The notes below the pieces were generated by a model. The model saw only the letters and a program-made list of their open reading frames with translations, was not told where the DNA came from and did not search any database. A stretch of 64,000 bases of DNA from Chloroflexota bacterium. Lineage in GTDB: Bacteria > Chloroflexota > Anaerolineae > UBA4142. Below are positions 45,819 to 54,306 of the stretch, one piece after another. Numbering within the stretch: the first letter of the stretch is position 1; the number at the start of each line of letters is the position of its first letter. Location of the stretch: NCBI GenBank assembly GCA_016208315.1, contig JACQYF010000021.1:1-64000 (forward strand). The letters run 5' to 3'. Both the position numbers and the translations under genes were made by a program.

Positions 45819-47225
45819 CTATTTGGTCCACTCGGAGTGGAACGAACCTTCGCGGTCAACGCGCCGGTAGGTATGCGCGCCAAAGTAATCGCGCTGCGCC
45901 TGAGTGAGATTGGCGGGCAGCCGCTCGGTGCGATAGGCGTCGAAATACGCCAGCGCCGACGACAGTGCCAGAGTGGGAACGCCCAACGCGGTGGCCGTCT
46001 GCACGATATAGCGCAGCGCGCCCTGCCGGTTCTCTACGTCGGAGCGAAAGCCCTCGTCGAGCAGGAGATTCGGCAGACCGGGATCACGGCGGAAGGCGTC
46101 CGTGATGCGACTCAAGAACTGGGCGCGGATGATGCAGCCGCCGCGCCAGATGGCCGCCAACTCGCCCAGCTTCAAGTTGTAATCGTATTCGCGGCTAGCG
46201 GTACGCAAGAGCGCCATGCCTTGCGCGTACGAACAAATCTTGGCCATGTAAAGCGCATCGCGCGTGGCGTCAATCAGTTTGGCGCGGTCACCGTCAAAGG
46301 CCGACGTGGGGCCGGCAAGCACGCGGCTGGCCGCGACCCGTTCTGACTTAACCGCCGAAATGTTGCGCGAGTCGAGCGCGGCATTGATCGTCGGCACCGG
46401 CACGCTGAGATCGAACGCGTTTTGGCTCGTCCATTTGCCCGTGCCTTTTTGCTGCGCCTCGTCCTGGACCAAGTCCACCAGCGGTTTCCCGGTCTCGGGG
46501 TCTTGCCGGGTAAAAATGTGCGCGGTAATTTCGATCAAATAGGATTTCAGTTCGCCCGCGTTCCACGCGGCGAAAATGTCGTGCAGTTCTTTCACGGATA
46601 GGTTGAGCGCGCGGCGCAGGATGTCGTACGATTCGGCGATCAACTGCATGTCCCCGTACTCGATGCCGTTGTGAACCATCTTGACATAGTGCCCCGCGCC
46701 GCGCGGCCCGATGTAGGTGACGCATGGCTCGCCGTCTACTTTGGCCGATATCGCGACGAAAATATCCTTGACCATCTCGTACGCTTCGGGCTGTCCGCCT
46801 GGCATGATGCTCGGCCCCCAGAGCGCGCCCTCTTCCCCGCCGGAAACCCCTGTGCCGATAAAGCGCAAACCCTTGGCTTGCAATTCCTTCGAGCGGCGCT
46901 CGGAGTCCGGGAAATAGGAATTGCCGCCGTCAATGATCAAGTCGCCCGGTTCGAGCAGCGGAATCAGTTGGTTGATGACCGCGTCCACCGGCGGCCCCGC
47001 CTTGACCATGATCATGACCTTGCGCGGCTTTTTCAGCGCGGCGACGAAGGCCTGGAGCGTTTCACCGCCCGTTAGTTTCTTGCCGGGATGCGCGGCGACA
47101 AACTCGCGCATCGTCTTGGTCGTTCGATTGTGGACGGCCACCGTAAACCCGTTTCGTTCCATGTTCAGAACGAGGTTCTCGCCCATCACGGCCAGGCCGG
47201 TCAATCCAATGTCTGCCTTACCCAT
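45819..47225 (-). CDS. gnd: 6-phosphogluconate dehydrogenase (decarboxylating)
   Basis: 468 residues, the long dimeric form. The NADP site is IGLTGLAVMGENLVLNM at the start, catalytic Lys and Asn are in GHYVKMVHNGIEYGDMQLIAE near residue 180, and IIDGGNSYFPDSERR and GVSGGEEGA are conserved. It makes ribulose-5-phosphate, CO2 and NADPH in the pentose phosphate pathway. GAAGGAG precedes the ATG and a TTGACG-N17-TATAAT promoter is at 47260-47288 on the minus strand. Alpha-mannosidase follows after one base. Confidence 0.96.
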   Translation of the reverse strand: MGKADIGLTGLAVMGENLVLNMERNGFTVAVHNRTTKTMREFVAAHPGKKLTGGETLQAFVAALKKPRKVMIMVKAGPPVDAVINQLIPLLEPGDLIIDGGNSYFPDSERRSKELQAKGLRFIGTGVSGGEEGALWGPSIMPGGQPEAYEMVKDIFVAISAKVDGEPCVTYIGPRGAGHYVKMVHNGIEYGDMQLIAESYDILRRALNLSVKELHDIFAAWNAGELKSYLIEITAHIFTRQDPETGKPLVDLVQDEAQQKGTGKWTSQNAFDLSVPVPTINAALDSRNISAVKSERVAASRVLAGPTSAFDGDRAKLIDATRDALYMAKICSYAQGMALLRTASREYDYNLKLGELAAIWRGGCIIRAQFLSRITDAFRRDPGLPNLLLDEGFRSDVENRQGALRYIVQTATALGVPTLALSSALAYFDAYRTERLPANLTQAQRDYFGAHTYRRVDREGSFHSEWTK

Positions 47226-47259
47226 CTTGACTCCTTCTGCGATGAAAATCGTCCCTTGA

Positions 47260-47288
47260 ATTATAGCCCGTCAACTCTCATCCGTCAA
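47260..47288 (-). promoter_or_regulatory. Promoter of gnd
   Basis: On the minus strand TTGACG (47283-47288), 17-nt spacer, TATAAT (47260-47265). Confidence 0.75.
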
Positions 47289-47350
47289 AGGCGAAAACGA
47301 CTCGCGCCAAATTAGGACGCAATTCAGACCCCATCGCGACGCAAGTCCGC

Positions 47351-47356
47351 TATAAT
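47351..47356 (+). promoter_or_regulatory. -10 box of mobB, six bases before the start codon
   Basis: TATAAT at 47351-47356 is followed by CAATCC and then ATG 47363. The same six-base gap is seen before mutM, so mobB mRNA is probably leaderless. No clear -35 box or Shine-Dalgarno sequence. Confidence 0.6.
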
Positions 47357-47362
47357 CAATCC

Positions 47363-47848
47363 ATGACTCCCCTAGTCTCAATCGTCGGCAAGTCCGGAAT
47401 CGGCAAAACGACGCTCGTCGAAAAACTCGTGCGCGAATTGAAAGCGCGCGGGCTGCGCGTGGCGGTCGTCAAGCATCACGCGCACGCGACGCCGATTGAC
47501 CCGCCGGGCAAAGATTCGTGGCGCTTTGCCGAAGCGGGCGCGGACGCGGTCGTCGTCTCATCGCCCGCCGAGGTCGCGCGCTTTGAGCGCGTGGCGCGCG
47601 AATTGACGCTCGCCGAAATCGCCGCGCGGCTTGAAAATGTAGATTTGATCCTAACCGAAGGGTTTAAACGCGAGCCGGCGCCCAAGATCGAGGTGTCGCG
47701 GGTCGAGCGGGGGACCGAGCTGGTCGCGCGGGTGGACGAGTTGATCGCCGTGGTTTCGGACCATCCGATTGCGCTTCCTCTCCCGCGGTTCGACTTGGAC
47801 GACGCGCCGGGCGTGGCCGCTTTCTTGTGCGAGCGCTTGGGGCTGTAG
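47363..47848 (+). CDS. mobB: Molybdopterin-guanine dinucleotide biosynthesis protein MobB
   Basis: 161 residues. Walker A is IVGKSGIGKTTLVEKL near residue 7; VAVVKHHAHATPIDPPGKDS carries the family's KHH segment and ILTEGFKREPAPKIEV its C-terminal signature. MobB is a GTP-binding protein that helps MobA attach a nucleotide to molybdopterin; it is not essential in all bacteria. No other cofactor gene is next to it. It may serve the Mo hydroxylase at 24321-27148, though these enzymes often carry the CMP form of the cofactor. Confidence 0.92.
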   Translation: MTPLVSIVGKSGIGKTTLVEKLVRELKARGLRVAVVKHHAHATPIDPPGKDSWRFAEAGADAVVVSSPAEVARFERVARELTLAEIAARLENVDLILTEGFKREPAPKIEVSRVERGTELVARVDELIAVVSDHPIALPLPRFDLDDAPGVAAFLCERLGL

Positions 47849-47893
47849 CGCAAGCCCCGTTGCCGGGGATGGACAACGGCAAGACCCTCTTTT

Positions 47894-49657
47894 TCAGCTC
47901 AACATCGCTTCGACGGAATGGTTCTCCAAGGGCATGGTCACCAGGAGCTGTGTCCCTTGCCCCTGGCCCGACTCGACGGATAGCGACCCCTCCATCGCCC
48001 ACACGCGCTCTTGGATGCCCATCAATCCAAAACTGCCGCGTTGAGCGAGTTCGGTCAATGCGCCCGGCACCTTAAAACCCTCGCCGTTGTCGGCCACGAT
48101 CAACCTCAGCGCCGACTTTTCAAAGGTCAGATTCACCCGCACCTCGGTGGCATGCGCGTGCTTGCGGACGTTCGTGAGCGCCTCCTGCGTAATTCGATAG
48201 AGCGAAAGTTCCTGTTCGGCGCGCAGGGACACGGGCGCGCCGGAGACCTCGAGGTTGACATCCAGATGGGCCCCGTTCGGTTCGCGCGCGGTCCGCACGA
48301 GCATTTCCAACGCGGGAACCAAGCCGAGGTCTTCGAGGATCAGCGGACGCAAGTCGCGACTGATCTGGCGGACGCCGCGCAAGGTCTCGACCAACATCGT
48401 TTGCAGTTCCTTGAGCTGTTGGAGCCGCTCCGGATCGGTCTCAACCGCCTGGAATAATTCCAGCCGGCGCGTGATCGCCAAGAGACTCTGCGTCGTTTCG
48501 TCGTGCAGTTCGCGCGCCAGCCGCCGGCGCTCGTCTTCTTGCGACTTGGTCATCGCGCCGAGATACCGCCGCAAGCCGGCGCGATACGACGCGATCTGCG
48601 CGGCCATCCGGTTAAAGGCGCGCCCCAGAATATCAATCTCCAGAATGCCGCCCAGCGCGACCGGATGGACCGTATCGCCCGCGGCCAGGCGATTGGTCTC
48701 CTCGGCGAGACGCCGGACCGGGTTCGTGATGCGCCGCACGCCGTACCACAACAGAAACGTAATCATCGCGATCGCGCCGAGTCCGGTCAACGTGAGCTGG
48801 GTGCTGTAGGTCTGCACGGGCGCTATGACCGCGTCCCACGGCTCGACCACGATCAACCCCCAGCCGGCGTTTGGCACCGGCGCGTAACCCTCCACCATCC
48901 GCTCGCCCAACGCCCCGGTCCACAACGTCCCGCCGGTCTCGCCCGCGATCACCCGATCCACGAAATAGCGATTACTATAGTCCTCTCCGATTTTGCTCGC
49001 CTCGGGATGAAAGATGACGTGACCGCGCCGATCCACGAGATAGGCAAAGCCCTGGTCGCCGATGGTCAATTTCTTGACCGCCGCGCCCAGCTCGGCATCG
49101 CGCAAATAGACTCCGCCCAGCAACGCGCCCGCGAACTTTTTGTCCTGGTCGCGCAGCGGCGCGCCAATGATAATCAGATTCTCGCCGTTGTGCGGGTCTA
49201 TGAGGACGCTACTTACCAGGGTATGTTGCTCCTGGCGCAGCGCCTGAAAGTAATCCTGGCCGAGCATCTTGGAATCAGACCATCCCGCCACAACGAACGG
49301 CTCAGTCGTAACGGCTTTGCCATCCTTGTCCACGAGCATGACTCCGGCATTGAAGATTTCCAACGTGGCGGCCGCGCCCGCGAGCGCGTTGTTGCGCAGC
49401 GAGGCAACCGGACTTTGCAGGTCCACATTGCTCGCCAGCGCCTCCAACACGCCCGCGTAACCGTTGATCGTTTCGGTCACATTGGCCGCGATCATTGTCG
49501 CCAACTGGCGGTCGCGATCAATCACCAGCCAGGTGACCATCTGCTGGTAGGCAAACAAACCGCCGGCAATCACGCCAAAGGTCACCAGGACAATCGGCAG
49601 GATGATGCCCAGGGCGGATTGGGTAGGCAGTGACCGGAACCAATCGGGTAAACGCAT
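47894..49657 (-). CDS. Sensor histidine kinase (dCache + HAMP + HisKA_3), without an adjacent regulator
   Basis: 587 residues. First membrane helix about 12-35, a double-Cache extracellular domain (about 40-285, with GFAYLVDRRGHVIFHPEASK), second helix about 290-310, HAMP (RRITNPVRRLAEETNRLAAG), then HisKA_3 with RRRLARELHDETTQSLLAI (His near 400) and HATPase with QEALTNVRKHAHATEVRV and VADNGEGF. It binds a small external ligand, for example an organic acid, and phosphorylates a LuxR-type regulator encoded elsewhere. ATG 49657 begins the usual N-terminus; GTG 49696, five bases from the -10 box, is possible as a leaderless start. Confidence 0.9.
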   Translation of the reverse strand: MRLPDWFRSLPTQSALGIILPIVLVTFGVIAGGLFAYQQMVTWLVIDRDRQLATMIAANVTETINGYAGVLEALASNVDLQSPVASLRNNALAGAAATLEIFNAGVMLVDKDGKAVTTEPFVVAGWSDSKMLGQDYFQALRQEQHTLVSSVLIDPHNGENLIIIGAPLRDQDKKFAGALLGGVYLRDAELGAAVKKLTIGDQGFAYLVDRRGHVIFHPEASKIGEDYSNRYFVDRVIAGETGGTLWTGALGERMVEGYAPVPNAGWGLIVVEPWDAVIAPVQTYSTQLTLTGLGAIAMITFLLWYGVRRITNPVRRLAEETNRLAAGDTVHPVALGGILEIDILGRAFNRMAAQIASYRAGLRRYLGAMTKSQEDERRRLARELHDETTQSLLAITRRLELFQAVETDPERLQQLKELQTMLVETLRGVRQISRDLRPLILEDLGLVPALEMLVRTAREPNGAHLDVNLEVSGAPVSLRAEQELSLYRITQEALTNVRKHAHATEVRVNLTFEKSALRLIVADNGEGFKVPGALTELAQRGSFGLMGIQERVWAMEGSLSVESGQGQGTQLLVTMPLENHSVEAMLS

Positions 49658-49700
49658 AGGACTCGACCTATGCCGGGAGAATGCGGTTCCCGGCACAGAG

Positions 49701-49728
49701 ATTATAGCACACCTCGCAGAGCCGTCAA
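49701..49728 (-). promoter_or_regulatory. Promoter of the Cache sensor kinase
   Basis: On the minus strand TTGACG (49723-49728), 16-nt spacer, TATAAT (49701-49706). Confidence 0.75.
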
Positions 49729-49771
49729 TCCATCGGCAGACGTGCGTCGCACATTCCGGCGGCGTAAATGC

Positions 49772-49804
49772 GCGAAACCGCGTAGACGGTTTACGCGGTT
49801 TCGC
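49772..49804. repeat. Perfect 13-bp inverted repeat
   Basis: GCGAAACCGCGTA (49772-49784) pairs with 49792-49804 over 7 nt. It lies just upstream of the candidate small-RNA promoter and may be an operator or a terminator. Confidence 0.6.
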
Positions 49805-49806
49805 GG

Positions 49807-49835
49807 TTGGAATTCGGCTGGAAATCGGCTATAGT
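49807..49835 (+). promoter_or_regulatory. Promoter of the candidate small RNA
   Basis: TTGGAA (49807-49812), 17-nt spacer, TATAGT (49830-49835). Confidence 0.65.
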
Positions 49836-49841
49836 AGAGCC

Positions 49842-49954
49842 GTCTTTCCAGCGATTCGGTGCGTGAGGCAGGAGCGCCGGCCTCCCAGACGCTGACGGTC
49901 AGGCATGACACGCATCATCTTAGCGCCGTCAGGGACGTTCCGCTCCTGCCTTTT
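49842..49954 (+). ncRNA. Candidate small RNA with a long hairpin and terminator
   Basis: From the predicted start near 49842 to the T-run at 49951-49954. AGGCAGGAGCG (49866-49876) pairs with 49941-49951; inside, CTGACGG pairs with CCGTCAG and ATGA with TCAT, so most of the transcript is one rod with internal loops. No open reading frame with a ribosome binding site is present. I could not match it to SRP RNA (no GGAAG/AGCAG core), 6S RNA or a riboswitch. Function unknown. Confidence 0.5.
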
Positions 49955-50034
49955 CGATTACCCTGAATGCCCCGCAAGTAAGCCACTATGTTCCCGAATT
50001 CCAACCAAGAACAAACCATAGTCGTCGGAGCGCC

Positions 50035-50283
50035 CTAATGAATTTGGCTCACCTCTTTCGGAATGGCCCCGCGCTGCCACATGACACGGTCGCCGCGCAA
50101 CGCAAAAGCGAGCACGGGTACCAGATTGATTTGGTCGTCGGACAGGATGGCAGCCGGTATGTTCGTGTCCATAAGCGGTTGGAGTCGAATCCAATTTCGT
50201 GGGTCAAGAACCGCGTCCAGGGTTTCCTCTGGCGCGAGCGGTGAGATTCGTTTGACAATACAAGCGAGCCACCCAAATCGCAC
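50035..50283 (-). CDS. Doubtful open frame, 82 aa
   Basis: An open frame with sensible composition (PLMDTNIPAAILSDDQINLV) but no ribosome binding site. An opposite-strand frame at 50038-50244 looks equally plausible. One of the two may be a remnant gene; I cannot decide from sequence. Confidence 0.2.
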   Translation of the reverse strand: MRFGWLACIVKRISPLAPEETLDAVLDPRNWIRLQPLMDTNIPAAILSDDQINLVPVLAFALRGDRVMWQRGAIPKEVSQIH

Positions 50284-50303
50284 GTTCCTCTAGCAGCATC
50301 CCC

Positions 50304-50994
50304 GTTTACCTTGAGATCGGCAAGAAACGAACCTTCGCCGGCGCGCTGGATTGGCCCGGCTGGTGCCGCAGCGGGCGCGACGACCCTGGCACCGCCCGCC
50401 AGGGCTAGGTGAGAATCCGCCTTGCAGGCGCTCTTTGACTATGCGCCGCGCTATGCCCGCGTACTGCGCTCGGCACGCGTTGGGTTTCAAGCGCCTGCCG
50501 CGGTGTCTGCTTTCACGGTGGTCGAGCGTATCAAGGGCGACGCGACCACGGATTTCGGCGCGCCCGGGATGGCCCCGTCCGCCGACAAAGAGGCGGTTGA
50601 CGCGGCTGAACTCGATCGTATTCGTGCGCTGTTCAGGGCCTGCTGGCGCGCCTTCGACGCGGCGGCACGCGATGCTGCCGGTAAGGAGCGTAGCAAGGGC
50701 CCGCGGGGCGGCGGCCGCGACCTGGAGCGAATCGTCCAGCACGTGCTCGACGGCGACTCGGGCTACCTCGCGGCGGTCGGCTGGAAAGTTGAGGCGCGTC
50801 CAGACGCGGATCCGCGCGAGCAATTGAAGCGCCGGCGGCAAGCAATTCTAACCGCGATGGCCGCGTCCGCGCGCGGCGAGATCGCGCGCCGCGGTCCGCG
50901 CGGCGGCCTCCGTTGGACGCCGCGCTATTTTGTCCGCCGCGTATCCTGGCACGTCCTCGATCACGCGTGGGAGATCGCGGATCGCGTCGTCTGA
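50304..50994 (+). pseudogene. Conserved unknown gene broken by a palindromic insertion
   Basis: The first piece (50304-50384) reads VYLEIGKKRTFAGALDWPGW and CRSGRDD in one frame; the second (50422-50994) reads LQALFDYAPRYARVL onward in another frame to DHAWEIADRVV. As I recall homologs, these two pieces are directly joined. Between them lie about 37 bases (50385-50421) that include the 21-bp palindrome of element A and an in-frame TAG at 50406-50408. The expected start codon is also missing (GTT at 50304), so the gene is decayed. The C-terminal half is intact over 190 codons, with RWTPRYFVRRVSWHVLDHAW. Confidence 0.65.
50384..50404. repeat. Palindrome identical to the core of element A
   Basis: A 21-bp sequence, arms CCCTGGC and GCCAGGG, exact reverse complement of 23932-23952. 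Flanking bases (AGGTG, then AATC..CCGCCTTG) also resemble element A. It interrupts the gene at 50304-50994. Confidence 0.85.
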
Positions 50995-51008
50995 CGGGTG
51001 GTTGAAAC

Positions 51009-51083
51009 CGCGGCAATACACCGCCAAGCCCGCCGCGGGCTAAAACCAATCGGCGGAGGCCGATTTCGCCGTGTGTTGCCGCG
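51009..51083. repeat. Cruciform palindromic element
   Basis: Outer arms CGCGGCAATACAC (51009-51021) and its near-complement (51071-51083). Two inner hairpins: AGCCCG-CCG-CGGGCT and AATCGG-CGGAGG-CCGATT. It lies between the broken gene and the end of the lyase operon; it may also work as the operon's 3' terminator. Confidence 0.8.
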
Positions 51084-51125
51084 ACCTCGGTCGCCCGACG
51101 CGACTTTGCAATAGCCCTGCCCCTC

Positions 51126-54100
51126 TCAATTGGCGATGATCTCGTAGACCGCGCCGGGATCCATGAACAGTCGAATCCGTCCCTCGCCGCTTTCGATGGG
51201 CCGGACCTCGCCTTGACGATTCCCGTTTTCATCCAACGCGAACGCATGCAGATTTCCGGGAATGAGACCGGCTAACGCGATCACCGTCAGCACGCGACTG
51301 GTATTCCGTACCACCAGTCGCCGTGGCGATTCGCGTTCGATGGACACCCCTACCGCCGTCGCGTCGGATGCGGTGACCAGGTTCTCCAGCCCCACCGACC
51401 AGTTGCGGCTCGCGAGCCGAGTGCCTGCTCCGAGATAAAGCGCCTGAATCTCATCGCCTGCGCTGCTGAACCACGCGACATTCCCCTCTAGCGTAAGATC
51501 GCCAAAATTGCTTGCCGCGCGCGAATCAGATACCATCAGCGTGTCTACGACGTTGCCGCGCGTAATCCGCCATGCGACAGCATCGGCCGCGCTCGTCGGA
51601 ATGGGCGTGATTTGCGTAATCGCGGGCGATGCCGCGTACGGCTCGACGATCGCGACATAGCGCGTGCTTTTGGCTTGGCGGCGCGCGATTACCACCGGAA
51701 CCTTTTCCGGCGACGTTTCATCCCCGACCGTCGCTGCGACCAATCCCTCTTCGGCGATAATCTGTGTCCCCGGCGCGCCCGCCATGTAGAGCCGAACCTT
51801 CTGATCGGCGGCGATGGTCCAATCGCCGCGCCACGCGTTCTCGGTTTTTGCCACTTGAACGTTCGTCAAGTATTCGTACCCATTCGATGGGCTCACGAAG
51901 CCGGGCGCGGGCCGCATGTTCAAATCGGTGGAGAGATTTCCAAAGTTGTGGTACACCCAGTCGTAGGTGTTTTCGACCGGGCTGTTCACTTGGAAGAGGT
52001 CCGTCAGATAATCGTCGTTCAACAGCAGGGTCCGCGAGAGGTTCTCGCCACCGTATGCTTTGGTCGTGGACGCACGCGCGACTTGAACCAGCGTTCCGCC
52101 GGCAAATTCGTCCAACATCCCCGCCGGCGCGCGCTGCTGCGATTTTCCATTCACGACGAGCAAGTTGTGCGCGAGCGATTGTTTGTACCACGCCGCTTGT
52201 ACCGGGTCCTCATACTTGATCGAGCCGGCATCCGGCGCCAGCGTTCGCCCCAGACCGAAGAATACGATTCCCAATTGATCGGGATGGCTGTGCCCGCCCG
52301 CGTAACCCATCAAGTTGAGAACCACTTGTTTGGCATTCGAATCCGATCCAGAGCGGAGTACCGCCAATCCCGATTTCGAGAAATCGCGGCTGCGCCATCC
52401 CGGCGGCGCGGCTGGCGGCAATTCGGCAGCGCCGTAAAGCAGGGCTTCAAGCGATTTGCGCTCGCTCGCGCGCAGCACATGCGTGTAGTTCGGATCGCCC
52501 CAGCGCCGATATGCGGCTTCGTAATAGCGGCTGCGATCGGACGCGCCCAAAAAGACCTCGCGACCATCGTTGATGACGGGCAATCGCAGACTGGCATCCG
52601 CATACGCCATCGGAAAATCGAATAGCGCTTTGTAACCCGGCGTTTGGTACAAATCAATCCCCGCGTGGTACGCGGCTTCGGCGAGCGGACCCAACGCTTG
52701 CAACACGTAGAACTGATAGTGCATCGAACCCTCGTACCACATGCCGTCGGCGGTCACGCTGTTCTTCATCTGATAGTAAAACCCACTGCCCGTTTTGTTC
52801 AACGCGTGCTCGACGTATTCGGGCTCCGCCAACACGAAACCGATCACGCCGATGCCGGCATTGTACCATGTTTGATGGTTGTGCCGCCCCTCGTTGTTCG
52901 TCATTAGCAGTTCCGCCGCCGGGCGAAACAAATTGTTTTCGATGCGCTCGCGTTCGGCCGCCGTCAGCGCGTCGTAAATCAAATCGTACGCCCACGCGAG
53001 GGGAATGACCCACGCGGCTTCGTTGATGCCTTGCGCCGTGGCGCGTCCGCCGGCGCTGGCTTTTTCGCCTGTGCGTCCCTCCTTGTCGTGAATCTCGTAA
53101 CTCGCATATTTCGCCGCGTACGCGAGCAAAATCTCTTTCGATTTTTCGGCGTAACTCTGTTCGGCGGTGAACTGGAACATCAGCGCGAGATCGCGCGCGG
53201 CGGACGATAGGTCGTAGTGGGCTTGCGTGATCGCATAATCTTCGCCGCCCGCGTGATAATAGCCGCCGCCCGTCTCGGGCAGGACAATCGTCCGCGTGGA
53301 CCAAACGAACGCGTTGGCCGAGACGGCTTGATAGGCCGATTTCGCCCAATCGTTTGTCGCGACCTTTTGTTTGATCTCGGCGATTTCGGACGCGTTAAGC
53401 AAGAGATTCGGATGCTGCTTGGCGAGTTTCACCGACAGCGACGCTTCGGTGCGCACGGACGACAAGCGCATCGCGTCAAAGTACAGGACTGTCGTCGGAT
53501 TGGGATTGTGGCTCCAACCCGTGGACGCGATCTTGATATAGTCCACCTTGTTCCAGCCGACCGGATTTCGCGTCGCGGCAAATTCCTTCAGGGGAATCTC
53601 GAATTTCCGCCAGCCGGTCCAATCAATCACGACTTCGAATTTGTAATAATCGTCTTCCGAAGTTTGGTCGGTTTCCGAATATGCGACCAGTTCGATGGCC
53701 GCCTTGTTCGCCGCGATTGAGTAGGCCCAAAACGCGAGATATTTGTACGCGCTCCAGTCGTGGGGAATATCTATCGCGACGAGCCGGTTGTTCTCGACGG
53801 TGTTTTCCCATTTGCCGGCCGATTGTCCCTCTTTCACCTGCTCCTTGCTCGCGGCAAAACCGCTGGTCGGCTTGACCCAGCGGTCGGTATATTTCGAATG
53901 GAATTTAGCGACGTTGAAGTAACCGGGCGGCGGCGGCGCGCCGGGATTCACGACCGTTTCGGTATCCTGCGAATATACTTGCCAGATCGAAATGTCTTGT
54001 TCAAAGTTGCTAATGAGCAGCCCTTCGGATTCCACCGCGGGCGCGACGGTGGGCGGAGAAGAAACGCATGAAACAGAAATCAGTACGAAGATCGCGCCGA

Positions 54101-54131
54101 GTCCAAGGCCGCGTAATATGTTGTTCAACAT
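51126..54131 (-). CDS. Lipoprotein polysaccharide lyase (alginate lyase / heparinase II-III fold)
   Basis: 1,001 residues. A signal peptide with lipobox (FVLISVSC, Cys near residue 22) anchors it outside the cell. Residues about 35-250 look like a carbohydrate-binding beta-sandwich. The lyase (alpha/alpha)-toroid has EGRHNHQTWYNAGIGVIGF and MWYEGSMHYQFYVLQALG, and the heparinase II/III-like beta domain has GYAGGHSHPDQLGIVFFG near 650. Such enzymes cleave uronate polysaccharides by beta-elimination. ATG 54131 is chosen; a longer frame to 54260 would run through repeat element C. It is the last gene of the operon. Confidence 0.85.
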   Translation of the reverse strand: MLNNILRGLGLGAIFVLISVSCVSSPPTVAPAVESEGLLISNFEQDISIWQVYSQDTETVVNPGAPPPPGYFNVAKFHSKYTDRWVKPTSGFAASKEQVKEGQSAGKWENTVENNRLVAIDIPHDWSAYKYLAFWAYSIAANKAAIELVAYSETDQTSEDDYYKFEVVIDWTGWRKFEIPLKEFAATRNPVGWNKVDYIKIASTGWSHNPNPTTVLYFDAMRLSSVRTEASLSVKLAKQHPNLLLNASEIAEIKQKVATNDWAKSAYQAVSANAFVWSTRTIVLPETGGGYYHAGGEDYAITQAHYDLSSAARDLALMFQFTAEQSYAEKSKEILLAYAAKYASYEIHDKEGRTGEKASAGGRATAQGINEAAWVIPLAWAYDLIYDALTAAERERIENNLFRPAAELLMTNNEGRHNHQTWYNAGIGVIGFVLAEPEYVEHALNKTGSGFYYQMKNSVTADGMWYEGSMHYQFYVLQALGPLAEAAYHAGIDLYQTPGYKALFDFPMAYADASLRLPVINDGREVFLGASDRSRYYEAAYRRWGDPNYTHVLRASERKSLEALLYGAAELPPAAPPGWRSRDFSKSGLAVLRSGSDSNAKQVVLNLMGYAGGHSHPDQLGIVFFGLGRTLAPDAGSIKYEDPVQAAWYKQSLAHNLLVVNGKSQQRAPAGMLDEFAGGTLVQVARASTTKAYGGENLSRTLLLNDDYLTDLFQVNSPVENTYDWVYHNFGNLSTDLNMRPAPGFVSPSNGYEYLTNVQVAKTENAWRGDWTIAADQKVRLYMAGAPGTQIIAEEGLVAATVGDETSPEKVPVVIARRQAKSTRYVAIVEPYAASPAITQITPIPTSAADAVAWRITRGNVVDTLMVSDSRAASNFGDLTLEGNVAWFSSAGDEIQALYLGAGTRLASRNWSVGLENLVTASDATAVGVSIERESPRRLVVRNTSRVLTVIALAGLIPGNLHAFALDENGNRQGEVRPIESGEGRIRLFMDPGAVYEIIAN

Positions 54132-54189
54132 GATGGGCTGCTGTTGTTTTCCGCAAATCACACGGACGGAGTTCGTCCGACGAATCCTC

Positions 54190-54283
54190 GCGAATGTCAT
54201 CCTGAGGAGCGGTCTTTGCGACGAAGCATCTTGCGTTGCAGCAAGGGAGATGCTTCGCAAAACCGGCTCAGCATGACATTCGC
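54190..54283. repeat. Palindromic element C (TGTCATCCTGAG type)
   Basis: Ends GCGAATGTCATCCTGAG and its near-complement, with an inner inverted repeat (AAGCATCTTGC against GGGAGATGCTT). It shares TCGCAAAACCGGCTC with element A. It sits between the binding-protein and lipoprotein genes, so it may lower readthrough between them. Confidence 0.85.
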
Positions 54284-54306
54284 TAGATTCGCGGAAGAAC
54301 GTTCTA

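Noticed and set aside
49842-49954. SRP RNA (4.5S) or 6S RNA
   Set aside because: The conserved SRP tetraloop region with GGAAG/AGCAG is missing, and the length and fold do not match the open bubble of 6S RNA.
54132-54260. 43-residue N-terminal extension of the lipoprotein lyase
   Set aside because: It is translated from palindromic element C and would bury the signal peptide.
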